NCBI GenBank assembly: GCA_903789595.1
Contig: CAIFEZ010000004.1
Location: 120,574-184,573 of the forward strand
DNA length: 64,000 nucleotides
Origin: an uncultured eubacterium 1-6
Lineage (GTDB): Bacteria > Bacillota > Clostridia > Lachnospirales > Lachnospiraceae
Direction of reading: 5' to 3'
Below are positions 26,601-34,579 of this stretch, piece by piece (within the stretch, counting starts at the first letter, position 1; each line of letters starts with the position of its first letter). The notes under the pieces were generated by a model, which worked only from the letters and a program-made list of their open reading frames with translations, made no database searches and was not told where the DNA came from. Both the position numbers and the translations under genes were made by a program.

Positions 26601-28070
26601 ATGAAGAAACTTTCCAAGAATCTGGTAAGCATGCTGTTTCTCCTGGTGCTGCTGATCCTCATTCTGATCGGTATCTATGCCTTCGGCATCTACCATTTCA
26701 AGACTCATTTTTACAACAATTCGACAATAAACGGCATTGACGTCGGCGAGATGACCGCCGACCAGGCGCGGTATGCCATTCAGAATCAGATGCGCAAGTA
26801 CACGCTGACCTGCAGGGAGCGCAACAATGTCACGGACAAGATCACCGGAGATCAGATCTACCTTACTTATCAGGACGACGGCGTCGTCGATAAGCTTCTG
26901 GATGAGCAGGATTCCAGATTCTGGATTTTCCACATCACCCTCGGGAAAAAATATCAGGTTCCCCTGGGATACACCTATGATACCGATTCGATCGATGATG
27001 TAATGAGCAAAATGACGGCATTTTCCGCAGCCGACATCCAGGCTCCCGAAAACGCAAAGATCGTCGATAACGGCAGCGACTTCACTGTCTCCGAGAGCGT
27101 GCAGGGCAATACCCTGAATTACGAAAAAACAAAGGCCGCTATCATCACCGCCATCGAAAACCATGAGACGGAGATTAACTTTGAGGATCTTGACCTCTAT
27201 GAAAAGCCGACAGAAAATGAAGATTCTTCAGAGATTCAGGAAAAAGCGGCCGATATCAACAAGCTTCTGAACATCAATATTACCTACAACCTTGCCGATA
27301 AGGAGTTCACCATCAACAGCTCCAACATCCGTGACTTTCTGGTCGAAGACGATAAGAACGGATATACCCTGAGCAAGGACAAGCTCGCCGAATGGGTGAA
27401 GAACATGGCCTACGAAACCGATACCTATGGTCTCTCCCGCAAGTTCCGTACAACCAGCGGAAAAGAGATTCAGCTCGAAGGCGGCGGAGATTATGGCTGG
27501 TGCATCTATCAGGAGGAGACCACCAACGATCTGTACAATGCTATCCTGAACGGCGACAGCGGGGAACGGGATCCGATCTATCTGTACAGCGCGCTCGACC
27601 GCGGCGCCAATGATATCGGCGGCACCTATGTGGAAATCTGTATTACAAAGCAGGAGATGTGGTGCTATAAAGACGGAACATTAGTTGTGGATACCCCTGT
27701 CATCACAGGAAACCACTCGCTCGGTCAGGACACTCCTTCCGGAAGCGTGTATGCCATCGATGGAAAAGAGAGCAACACCACCTTCCCGGAGGCACACAAT
27801 GTAAAAATCAGCTACTGGCTTCCCTTTGTTGATTCCTGCGGGATTCACGATGCCTACTGGCGAACCGAGGCGCAGTTCGAAAACAAAAACACCTATCTGA
27901 CCAACGGATCGAACGGCTGTATCAACACGCCGAAGGATGCCGCGGCGAAGATCTATGACGTCATGGACGTCGGGTACCCCGTTGTCGTGTACTATTCAGA
28001 AGACCAGCCGGTGGGCCCGCAGCCTACCAGCGCAGACGCCTCCGCGAACGTTACGGCATCGAATCAGTAA
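26601..28070 (+). CDS. L,D-transpeptidase (YkuD) with peptidoglycan-binding-like domain
   Basis: A 489-residue membrane-anchored enzyme. TM helix at about 10-32, then an extracellular region (about 45-330) of the type found in front of YkuD domains, then the catalytic domain (about 335-475) with YVEICITKQEMWCYKDG, His416 (CGIHDAYWR) and Cys440 in GSNGCINTP, where SNGC replaces the commoner SHGC. The family makes 3-3 crosslinks in peptidoglycan and is insensitive to most penicillins. It precedes ddl and murF, so the region is a wall-synthesis neighbourhood. Confidence 0.9.
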   Translation: MKKLSKNLVSMLFLLVLLILILIGIYAFGIYHFKTHFYNNSTINGIDVGEMTADQARYAIQNQMRKYTLTCRERNNVTDKITGDQIYLTYQDDGVVDKLLDEQDSRFWIFHITLGKKYQVPLGYTYDTDSIDDVMSKMTAFSAADIQAPENAKIVDNGSDFTVSESVQGNTLNYEKTKAAIITAIENHETEINFEDLDLYEKPTENEDSSEIQEKAADINKLLNINITYNLADKEFTINSSNIRDFLVEDDKNGYTLSKDKLAEWVKNMAYETDTYGLSRKFRTTSGKEIQLEGGGDYGWCIYQEETTNDLYNAILNGDSGERDPIYLYSALDRGANDIGGTYVEICITKQEMWCYKDGTLVVDTPVITGNHSLGQDTPSGSVYAIDGKESNTTFPEAHNVKISYWLPFVDSCGIHDAYWRTEAQFENKNTYLTNGSNGCINTPKDAAAKIYDVMDVGYPVVVYYSEDQPVGPQPTSADASANVTASNQ

Positions 28071-28084
28071 CGGCAGCAGCGGGC

Positions 28085-28125
28085 CCTTCGATTTCGGGAC
28101 AGCATCCGGTCCTTCGATTTCGGGA
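28085..28125 (+). repeat. 26-bp-spaced direct repeat after the L,D-transpeptidase
   Basis: CCTTCGATTTCGGGA occurs at 28085-28099 and again at 28111-28125. The 298-bp gap up to ddl also holds a perfect hairpin at 28290-28316 and no gene. Confidence 0.6.
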
Positions 28126-28289
28126 TTGCAAATTCTCCGGAGACTGCTACAATGAACCTGTCGGCCCGACTGCTAGGCTGCAATTTCCGCTGTAAAAATC
28201 CCGGAAGGTACCTGCAGCCTGCGGATCGTCTTTTCCGGCAGCCGCGGATAAAGCGGCCGGCCAAAGCAGAACACGCAGCGATTCCTCAT

Positions 28290-28316
28290 ATCTCGAGGAC
28301 CGCAGGTCCTCGAGAT
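28290..28316. repeat. Perfect 12-bp hairpin upstream of ddl
   Basis: ATCTCGAGGACC (28290-28301) and GGTCCTCGAGAT (28305-28316) with a 3-nt loop. No T-run follows. It may be a transcript stabiliser, weak terminator or binding site. Confidence 0.55.
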
Positions 28317-28368
28317 TGCAATGCTGAATAGCTGCCAGAATATCTAATAATAAAAAAGGAAGTTGAAT

Positions 28369-29409
28369 ATGAAAATAGTAGTGCTCGCAGCAGGAACAAG
28401 TACCGAAAGAGAGGTTTCTATCGTATCCGGAACCGGAATCTGCAAGGCTTTGCGCAGACTCGGCCATCAGGCGATCCTTCTGGACGTTTTCTTCGGCTGG
28501 AAGGAAGCCGATCCGAAAACCGCGTTTGATGGTGAATACGACACGGACGCTGCCGCGGAATATATCAAAAGCTTCAATCCGCAGCTGGATGAGGTCAGGA
28601 AGAACCGCCGGAGCTTCTTCGGGCCCAATGTTATCGCGCTCTGCGAGGAAGCAGACATTGTCTTCCTTGCTCTCCACGGATCTAACGGAGAAGATGGAAG
28701 AGTACAGGCAGCTTTTGACCTGCTCGGCATCCGATACACCGGCACCGACTATATCAGCAGCGCTATCTCCATGGACAAATCCAGAACCAAGCAGGTATTC
28801 CAGGCCTCCGGAGTGAATACGCCGGCCGGCATCACCATCTACCGCGGAGATCGCCGCAGAAGTGCGGCAGAATTCGGTATGGAGCTTCCTGTCATCGTCA
28901 AGCCTTGCTGCGGCGGATCTTCCGTCGGCATCACCATCTGCCGGACGGAAGAAGACGTTCGGAATGGAATTGACCTTGCCTTCCGGCTCGAAAGCTCGGC
29001 TGTCATCGAAGAGTTCATCGAGGGCGGCGAATTCACCTGCTGCGTAATCGACGGGAAGGCTTATCCGGTTGTCATGATTACACCGAAAACCGGTTACTAT
29101 GACTTCCGGAACAAATATACGGCCGGAGCGACCGAAGAGATCTGCCCCGCGCCGATTTCTGATGATCTCACGGAAAAAATTCAGGAAGAAGCAAAAAAGG
29201 CGGCGGATGCCGTCGGGCTGATCGGCTATGGCCGCATGGACTTCCTCGTCCGGAAGTCTGACCGGAAGGTGTTCTGCCTTGAAGTCAACACGCTTCCAGG
29301 AATGACGCCCACCAGCCTTGTACCCCAGGAGGCGGCTGCAGTGGGAATCGATTTCGATCATCTCTGCCAGCTGCTGATCGACGTTTCTCTGAAAAGATAC
29401 GAGCAGTAA
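28369..29409 (+). CDS. ddl: D-alanine--D-alanine ligase family protein
   Basis: A 346-residue ATP-grasp ligase. The N-terminal STEREVSIVSG and LALHGSNGEDG, the central VIVKPCCGGSSVGITI lid and the C-terminal CLEVNTLPGMTPTSLVPQEA are those of Ddl enzymes, which join two D-alanines for the peptidoglycan pentapeptide. ATG 28369 is 6 nt after AAAGGAAG; a TTG at 28363 is less likely. murF follows 53 bp later, and MurF uses the dipeptide this enzyme makes. Confidence 0.92.
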   Translation: MKIVVLAAGTSTEREVSIVSGTGICKALRRLGHQAILLDVFFGWKEADPKTAFDGEYDTDAAAEYIKSFNPQLDEVRKNRRSFFGPNVIALCEEADIVFLALHGSNGEDGRVQAAFDLLGIRYTGTDYISSAISMDKSRTKQVFQASGVNTPAGITIYRGDRRRSAAEFGMELPVIVKPCCGGSSVGITICRTEEDVRNGIDLAFRLESSAVIEEFIEGGEFTCCVIDGKAYPVVMITPKTGYYDFRNKYTAGATEEICPAPISDDLTEKIQEEAKKAADAVGLIGYGRMDFLVRKSDRKVFCLEVNTLPGMTPTSLVPQEAAAVGIDFDHLCQLLIDVSLKRYEQ

Positions 29410-29462
29410 CTGTTCACGCTGCAAATGGCACCACAAATTGTATATGCTGCGGAGGCGCATTC

Positions 29463-30878
29463 ATGAAAAATCTTACTCTGTCCAATATTGCACTGGTAAC
29501 AGACGGAAAATACTACGGACCCGATGACAAGAAAGCATTTACCGTGACCGATATTGTCACAGACAGCAGAAAGGTTACAGAGGGATGTCTGTTTGTCGCC
29601 ATTCGCGGCGAGCGGACGGACGGCCACCAATTCATTCAGCAGGTCATTGAGGCCGGAGCCGGAGCGGTTCTCACGGAACGGGATCCGGAGACGCTCCGCA
29701 GCGAATACGATATTCCGGAAAGTCTGGATATCACAGCCGTCACGGTTTCTTCCACGCTGCAGGCGGTAAAGGACATTGCGGAGTTTTATCTGCGTCAGCT
29801 CAACAAGCCGATTGTCGGCATCGTCGGAAGCGTCGGAAAGACGAGCACCAAGGAGATGACGGCTGCTGTTCTCAGTCAGAAGTATCGTGTGCTGAAGACG
29901 GAGGGCAACTTCAATAATGAGCTCGGCGTACCGATGACCGTTTTCCGGATGAGAGAGGAGGACGAAATCGGTGTCATTGAGATGGGAATCAACCACTTCG
30001 GCGAAATGCACCGCCTTGCTTCCATCGTCCACCCGAACACCGTAATCATGACCAATATCGGGACCGCACATCTGGAGTTTCTGAAGAGCCGCGACGGGAT
30101 CCTCAAGGCCAAGTCCGAGGTATTTGACTTCTTCAGCTCCGACGGTCACATTATCCTGAACGGCGACGACGACAAGCTTTCCACCATCGAGGAAAAATCC
30201 GGCGTCAAGCCGGTCCGCTTCGGCCTTTCTAAGGAAGGCTATTCGCACCCGAACGATTTTTATGCGGATGAGATCGAGCCCCAGGGTCTTGACGGCACCA
30301 AATGCCGGATTGTCACCCCGGCCGGGAGCTTTCTGGTACTGATCCCCATGCCCGGCAGACACATGATCTACAATGCCCTCGCAGGCGCAGCGGCAGGTTT
30401 TGCCTACGGCCTCACGCTGGACGAGATCCGCAGAGGCATTGAAAGCTGCGAATCCTTGAGCGGCCGCTTTCATATCATCCACACCGGCCGCTTTACACTC
30501 GTGGACGACTGCTATAACGCCAATCCGGCATCCATGAAAGCTTCTCTGGAGATTCTCCGGGATGGCTCCGGCAGAAGAATCGCCGTTCTCGGAGACATGG
30601 GTGAACTCGGAGAGGATTCCGAGCAGCTTCACGAAGAAGTCGGCGCATATGCCGGCGGCTTAAAGCTGGACGGGATTTACTGCATCGGACCGCTTTCCAA
30701 GGCGATCTGCAGGGGCGCACGCAAAACCTCGTCCGGCAAAACCGATATCCGCCACTTCAAGAGCATCGATAAATTCCTCGAAGAGGCGCCGGAACTTTTC
30801 CGGGATGGGGACACGATTCTCGTGAAAGCATCTCACTATATGGAATTTAGCAGAATTGTAAACGGGCTCGGGAAATAA
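29463..30878 (+). CDS. murF: UDP-MurNAc-tripeptide--D-alanyl-D-alanine ligase
   Basis: A 471-residue Mur ligase. The N-terminal UDP-binding domain includes TDSRKVTEGCLFVAIRG, the central ATPase domain has GIVGSVGKTSTKEM (119-132) and EMGINHFGEMHRLA, and the C-terminal domain DDCYNANPASMKASLEIL. It adds D-Ala-D-Ala to the cytoplasmic UDP-MurNAc-tripeptide. GGAGG precedes ATG 29463. It follows ddl in the same direction and is probably cotranscribed. Confidence 0.95.
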   Translation: MKNLTLSNIALVTDGKYYGPDDKKAFTVTDIVTDSRKVTEGCLFVAIRGERTDGHQFIQQVIEAGAGAVLTERDPETLRSEYDIPESLDITAVTVSSTLQAVKDIAEFYLRQLNKPIVGIVGSVGKTSTKEMTAAVLSQKYRVLKTEGNFNNELGVPMTVFRMREEDEIGVIEMGINHFGEMHRLASIVHPNTVIMTNIGTAHLEFLKSRDGILKAKSEVFDFFSSDGHIILNGDDDKLSTIEEKSGVKPVRFGLSKEGYSHPNDFYADEIEPQGLDGTKCRIVTPAGSFLVLIPMPGRHMIYNALAGAAAGFAYGLTLDEIRRGIESCESLSGRFHIIHTGRFTLVDDCYNANPASMKASLEILRDGSGRRIAVLGDMGELGEDSEQLHEEVGAYAGGLKLDGIYCIGPLSKAICRGARKTSSGKTDIRHFKSIDKFLEEAPELFRDGDTILVKASHYMEFSRIVNGLGK

Positions 30879-30932
30879 CCGGCGGATATTTGCCGCATTG
30901 CACGAATAATACGTCTATTTGGAAAATTTCTG

Positions 30933-30961
30933 TTGCATTTTTATTAAGCCTGTTATATAAT
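30933..30961 (+). promoter_or_regulatory. Promoter of the RlmL-like gene
   Basis: TTGCAT (30933-30938) and TATAAT (30956-30961), spacer 17 bp, in an AT-rich gap after murF. Confidence 0.65.
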
Positions 30962-31046
30962 TCTATACGTAAAAAGAATTTACCCTTCAAAAAATTTTTT
31001 TTACAATTAATAACCCCTTATTAATTATTTATACTCCCCTCGAAAT

Positions 31047-31071
31047 GCCTCGGTAGCTCCCCTACCGGGGC
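31047..31071 (+). promoter_or_regulatory. Leader hairpin before the RlmL-like gene
   Basis: GCCTCGGTAG (31047-31056) pairs with CTACCGGGGC (31062-31071), followed by GTTTCTCTT. It lies between promoter and start codon, so it could attenuate transcription. Confidence 0.45.
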
Positions 31072-31100
31072 GTTTCTCTTACCGGGAACAGGAGAATTAC

Positions 31101-32270
31101 ATGGACAGATTTCAGCTTATCGCGCCCTGCCACTTCGGACTGGAGGCCGTGATGAAACGGGAAGTTACCGATCTCGGTTACGAAATTACAGAAGTGGAGG
31201 ACGGCAAGGTTACCTTCGAAGGAGACGCGGAAGCTGTCGCCTATGCGAACATGTTTCTTCGAACCACCGAGCGTATTCTTCTGAAAGTCGGGCAGTTCAG
31301 GGCGACGACCTACGACGAACTCTTCGAAGCCACGAAGTCCCTTCCCTGGGAACGGTATATTCCGCAGCACGGCAAATTCTGGATTGCAAAGGCAAACTCC
31401 ATCAAGAGCAGGCTCTTCAGTCCTTCCGACATCCAGTCCATTATGAAGAAGGCAATCGTTGAGCGCCTGAAGGAGAAATACAGAGTCGAATGGTTCCCGG
31501 AAGACGGAGAGCCGTACCCGATCCGCGTCTCTCTTCTGAAGGACGTGGTTACGGTCGGTCTTGATACGACCGGCACTTCTCTTCACAAGAGAGGGTACCG
31601 ACAGTTTACCGCGAAGGCACCTATCACGGAGACTCTCGCGTCTGCACTTCTGATGCTGACGCCATGGAAGGCCGACCGGATTCTCGTAGACCCGTTCTGC
31701 GGAAGCGGAACATTCTGCATTGAAGCCGCCATGATGGCCGCGGATATGGCGCCCGGCATTCGCCGGACTTTTCTGTCGGAGGAATGGAAACATCTGATTC
31801 CGGAAAAATGCTGGTCCGATGTGAGGGAAGAAGCGGAAGACAGGGTCCGCACGGACGTGGAAACCGATATTCAGGGCTATGATATTGACCGCGAGGTGAT
31901 CGGATTCGCCCGCGAGAACGCAAGACTTGCCGGCGTCGATCACATGATCCATTTTCAGCAGCGCCCGGTTTCCGAGCTTTCTCACCCGGGGAAATACGGC
32001 TTTATCGTAACCAACCCGCCCTACGGCGAACGTCTGGAGGAGAAGAGCGCGCTTCCCGCCCTTTACCGGACTCTCGGAGAACGCTTTGCAAAACTGGACA
32101 CCTGGTCTCTGTATGTCATCAGCGGCTACCCGGACGCCGAGCGGTATATCGGCAAAACCGCGCCGAAGAACCGGAAAATATACAATGGCATGATGAAGAC
32201 ATATTTTTATCAATACCCCGGCCCGAAGCCTCCGCGGCGCAGAAATCGTGAAGCCGGACAAACCGAATAA
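31101..32270 (+). CDS. THUMP-domain class I RNA methyltransferase (RlmL/YpsC-like)
   Basis: A 389-residue protein. Residues 1-160 contain a ferredoxin-like and THUMP RNA-binding region, and 165-380 a UPF0020 methyltransferase with VDPFCGSGTFCIEAAMMA (SAM site) and VTNPPYGERLEE (NPPY catalytic motif for adenine or guanine N-methylation). It matches YpsC and the N-terminal half of RlmL, which modify 23S rRNA G2445. CAGGAGA precedes ATG 31101. It is a second RNA methyltransferase in the region, unrelated to the 25587 gene. Confidence 0.88.
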   Translation: MDRFQLIAPCHFGLEAVMKREVTDLGYEITEVEDGKVTFEGDAEAVAYANMFLRTTERILLKVGQFRATTYDELFEATKSLPWERYIPQHGKFWIAKANSIKSRLFSPSDIQSIMKKAIVERLKEKYRVEWFPEDGEPYPIRVSLLKDVVTVGLDTTGTSLHKRGYRQFTAKAPITETLASALLMLTPWKADRILVDPFCGSGTFCIEAAMMAADMAPGIRRTFLSEEWKHLIPEKCWSDVREEAEDRVRTDVETDIQGYDIDREVIGFARENARLAGVDHMIHFQQRPVSELSHPGKYGFIVTNPPYGERLEEKSALPALYRTLGERFAKLDTWSLYVISGYPDAERYIGKTAPKNRKIYNGMMKTYFYQYPGPKPPRRRNREAGQTE

Positions 32271-32368
32271 TACCGGTGCCGGCACAGCAGAGCCGGACGA
32301 AATGAAACGGCATCCGATTCCCGGAGCCCGAAACTGACACAAAAGAAGAGAAGGGAGAGGAACCATAT

Positions 32369-32980
32369 ATGCATACGATTATTTTTGCGACAGGCAACAA
32401 GGACAAGCTGGTCGAGATTCGCGAGATTCTGAGCGGCCTTCCGGTAACGGTTCTGTCCATGACCGACGCGGGGATCGCCTGTGATGTTGATGAGAATGGG
32501 AAGACCTTTGCCGAGAATGCGCTGATCAAGGCCAGAGCCGTCGCTGCCGTTCTCCCTGACAGATACCGGGACGCGATTGTGATGGCAGATGATTCCGGTC
32601 TGGAGGTTGACGCCATGGATAAGCTTCCCGGTGTATTTTCCGCCCGATGGATGGGCCGTGACACCTCGTACCGGATCAAAAACGCAAAAATCATCGAGAA
32701 CCTGAAGGACGTACCTCTGCCCAAAAGAACCGCCCGCTTCGTATGCGCGATGGCGGCAGTCCTCCCGGACGGCAGAACCCTCTCAACCCGGGGCGTCATC
32801 GAGGGAAAAATCGGGTATGAAGAACGGGGAGCCAACGGTTTCGGATATGATCCCATCTTCATGCTTCCGGACATGAGCTGCAGCACAGCGGAGCTTTCTC
32901 CGGAAGAGAAGAACAGAATCAGCCACAGGGGGAAAGCACTTCGTGAAATGGAACGTCTTCTGAGAGACGAGGTGAGCTGA
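32369..32980 (+). CDS. rdgB: XTP/dITP diphosphatase (RdgB/HAM1)
   Basis: A 203-residue enzyme with TGNKDKLVEIREIL at the N-terminus, MADDSGLEVDAMDKLPGVFS and GYDPIFML, all Ham1 family motifs. It removes non-canonical XTP, dITP and ITP from the nucleotide pool. GGGAGAGG precedes ATG 32369. The next gene starts at the base after its stop codon, so the two are translationally coupled. Confidence 0.94.
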   Translation: MHTIIFATGNKDKLVEIREILSGLPVTVLSMTDAGIACDVDENGKTFAENALIKARAVAAVLPDRYRDAIVMADDSGLEVDAMDKLPGVFSARWMGRDTSYRIKNAKIIENLKDVPLPKRTARFVCAMAAVLPDGRTLSTRGVIEGKIGYEERGANGFGYDPIFMLPDMSCSTAELSPEEKNRISHRGKALREMERLLRDEVS

Positions 32981-33466
32981 ATGAAAATACTTGTGATCAG
33001 TGATACTCACGGAAGTATCAATCGTCTGCAGGCAGTCCTTGGCCGAACCGGTCCCTACGACGCCTTGTTTCACTGCGGTGATATTGAAGGGCAGGAGCGC
33101 GCGATACAGGAGTCCGCGGACTGCCCGGTGTACCTGGTCTCCGGCAATAATGACTGGGACAGCAGCCTTCCGGCAGAGCTGGGAGTGACCATCGACGATT
33201 ACAGATTCTGGGTCTGCCACGGTCACCGGTACGGCGTGTCCCTCAGCCCTTCGATGATTCGTGAAGAGGCAGCAAGCAGGAATGTCGACGTCTGTCTCTT
33301 CGGCCACACACACAAGCCGTTTCTTGAGACGAGTCGCGGGCTGACATTAATGAATCCCGGTTCCCTGAATTATCCGAGGCAGATCGGCAGAAAACCCACC
33401 TTCGGCGTAATCGATATAGGCAGGCACCACGATATTCATTTCACAATCAAAGAGCTCGGAGACTGA
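32981..33466 (+). CDS. YfcE/MJ0936-family metallophosphodiesterase
   Basis: A 161-residue calcineurin-like phosphoesterase with metal-site motifs in order: SDTHG (7-11), HCGDIEG, SGNND and GHTHKP near the C-terminal third. Such small enzymes cleave phosphodiesters in vitro; the natural substrate is unknown. It starts directly after the rdgB stop, with GAGGTGAG in the end of rdgB as ribosome site. Pairing with rdgB is common in Firmicutes. Confidence 0.9.
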   Translation: MKILVISDTHGSINRLQAVLGRTGPYDALFHCGDIEGQERAIQESADCPVYLVSGNNDWDSSLPAELGVTIDDYRFWVCHGHRYGVSLSPSMIREEAASRNVDVCLFGHTHKPFLETSRGLTLMNPGSLNYPRQIGRKPTFGVIDIGRHHDIHFTIKELGD

Positions 33467-33539
33467 CACCGGGCAGGAATTTTCACGGAATTCACCAGAA
33501 TGTGCCATTTATTTCCGACACAATTAATTAATATTTTTG

Positions 33540-33568
33540 TTGACAACCGCAAAATCTTATAATATACT
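33540..33568 (+). promoter_or_regulatory. Promoter of the tRNA cluster
   Basis: TTGACA (33540-33545) and TATACT (33563-33568), spacer 17 bp, 64 bp before tRNA-Pro. Confidence 0.75.
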
Positions 33569-33631
33569 AGTTTTTGCGTTGAGCGAGTTCGGAAAGTTCG
33601 GATCTGTGGGATCTGTTCATCCTGTGTTTCT

Positions 33632-33706
33632 CGGGGTGTGGCTCAGTTTGGCTAGAGCGCCTGGTTTGGGACCAGGAGGCCGCAAGTTCGAATCTTGTCA
33701 CCCCGA
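33632..33706 (+). tRNA. tRNA-Pro (anticodon TGG)
   Basis: Acceptor CGGGGTG with CACCCCG; anticodon arm CCTGG-TTTGGGA-CCAGG; first of six closely packed tRNAs. No encoded CCA. Confidence 0.95.
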
Positions 33707-33710
33707 CTGC

Positions 33711-33781
33711 GCAGGTGTAGTTCAATGGTAGAACACCAGCCTTCCAAGCTGGATACGTGGGTTCGATTCCCATCACCTGCT
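33711..33781 (+). tRNA. tRNA-Gly (anticodon TCC)
   Basis: Acceptor GCAGGTG with CACCTGC; anticodon arm CCAGC-CTTCCAA-GCTGG. It starts 5 bp after tRNA-Pro and is very similar to the tRNA-Gly(CCC) at 25372. Confidence 0.95.
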
Positions 33782-33807
33782 CTTGTATTCTCATTCAGAA
33801 TACATAC

Positions 33808-33881
<74 letters not shown>

Positions 33882-33937
33882 CTCGGAGCCGCATCTGTTG
33901 ATTTTTTCCGCAGGCCCCGATAAAACTGAATTTACAT

Positions 33938-34012
33938 GGTGGATATAGCGTAGTTGGTTAACGCGCCAGATTGTGGCTCTGGAGATCGTGGGTTCGAATC
34001 CCTCTATCCACC
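33938..34012 (+). tRNA. tRNA-His (anticodon GTG)
   Basis: The first G is the extra G-1 of tRNA-His, facing C73; acceptor GTGGATA with TATCCAC; anticodon arm CCAGA-TTGTGGC-TCTGG. Confidence 0.95.
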
Positions 34013-34032
34013 CTGCCGTGATGGCGACACAA

Positions 34033-34104
34033 TGGGCTATCGCCAAGCGGTAAGGCACAGCACTTTGACTGCTGCATCCGCCGGTTCGAATCCGGCTGGC
34101 CCAG
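34033..34104 (+). tRNA. tRNA-Gln (anticodon TTG)
   Basis: Acceptor TGGGCTA with TGGCCCA; anticodon arm CAGCA-CTTTGAC-TGCTG. Confidence 0.95.
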
Positions 34105-34111
34105 ATCATTC

Positions 34112-34184
34112 GGAGCATTAGCTCAGGCGGTAGAGCACTTGACTTTTAATCAAGTTGTCCGGGGTTCGAGTCCCCGATGCTTCA
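34112..34184 (+). tRNA. tRNA-Lys (anticodon TTT)
   Basis: Acceptor GGAGCAT with ATGCTTC; anticodon arm CTTGA-CTTTTAA-TCAAG. Last of the six-gene run. Confidence 0.95.
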
Positions 34185-34200
34185 TTTTGTGATGACCAGA

Positions 34201-34227
34201 AGAGATGACGTTCTGTCATCTCTTTTT
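34201..34227 (+). terminator. Terminator of the tRNA cluster
   Basis: AGAGATGAC (34201-34209) pairs with GTCATCTCT (34215-34223), followed by TTTT. Confidence 0.88.
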
Positions 34228-34277
34228 CTATATCAATCCGTTTCTTTATCAGATGGATAGGAACAGCGCCACAATAT

Positions 34278-34357
34278 GCGGCTATGGCGGAATTGGCAGA
34301 CGCGGCGGGTTTAGGTCCCGTTGGGAAACCATGCAGGTTCGAGTCCTGTTAGCCGCA
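34278..34357 (+). tRNA. tRNA-Leu (anticodon TAG)
   Basis: Class II tRNA: acceptor GCGGCTA with TAGCCGC, anticodon loop TTTAGGT, short variable arm TGG-GAAA-CCA. It lies after the cluster terminator, so it needs read-through or its own promoter, which I do not see clearly. Confidence 0.93.
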
Positions 34358-34530
34358 GCAATCACATCCTTTCATTCGATTTCCCATTTGAAATTATTCA
34401 AGATCTATATGACTCAAGTTCTGTTTTACCCGAAAGAGAAATAATAACCTGAGGCATGACTCTGAGCAAAAACGGAAGCCCGGGGTCAGAAAGGAAACGA
34501 TTATGCCCTGCAAGCGGGGTACAAAATATA

Positions 34531-34549
34531 TCCGGGGCATATCCCCGGA
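34531..34549 (+). promoter_or_regulatory. Hairpin in the rho leader
   Basis: TCCGGGG (34531-34537) and CCCCGGA (34543-34549) form a perfect stem just upstream of the rho ribosome site. rho mRNAs are often autoregulated in their leaders; here that is inference. Confidence 0.4.
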
Positions 34550-34579
34550 GTGTTTCAAAAGAGCAAAAGAGAGGACGAT

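Noticed and set aside
29407..29420. TAACTGTTCACG after ddl as another R2 end
   Set aside because: Only about 10 bp match and no further R2 sequence follows.
29358..30632. 424-codon minus-strand frame opposite murF
   Set aside because: Shadow of MurF with no domain or ribosome site.
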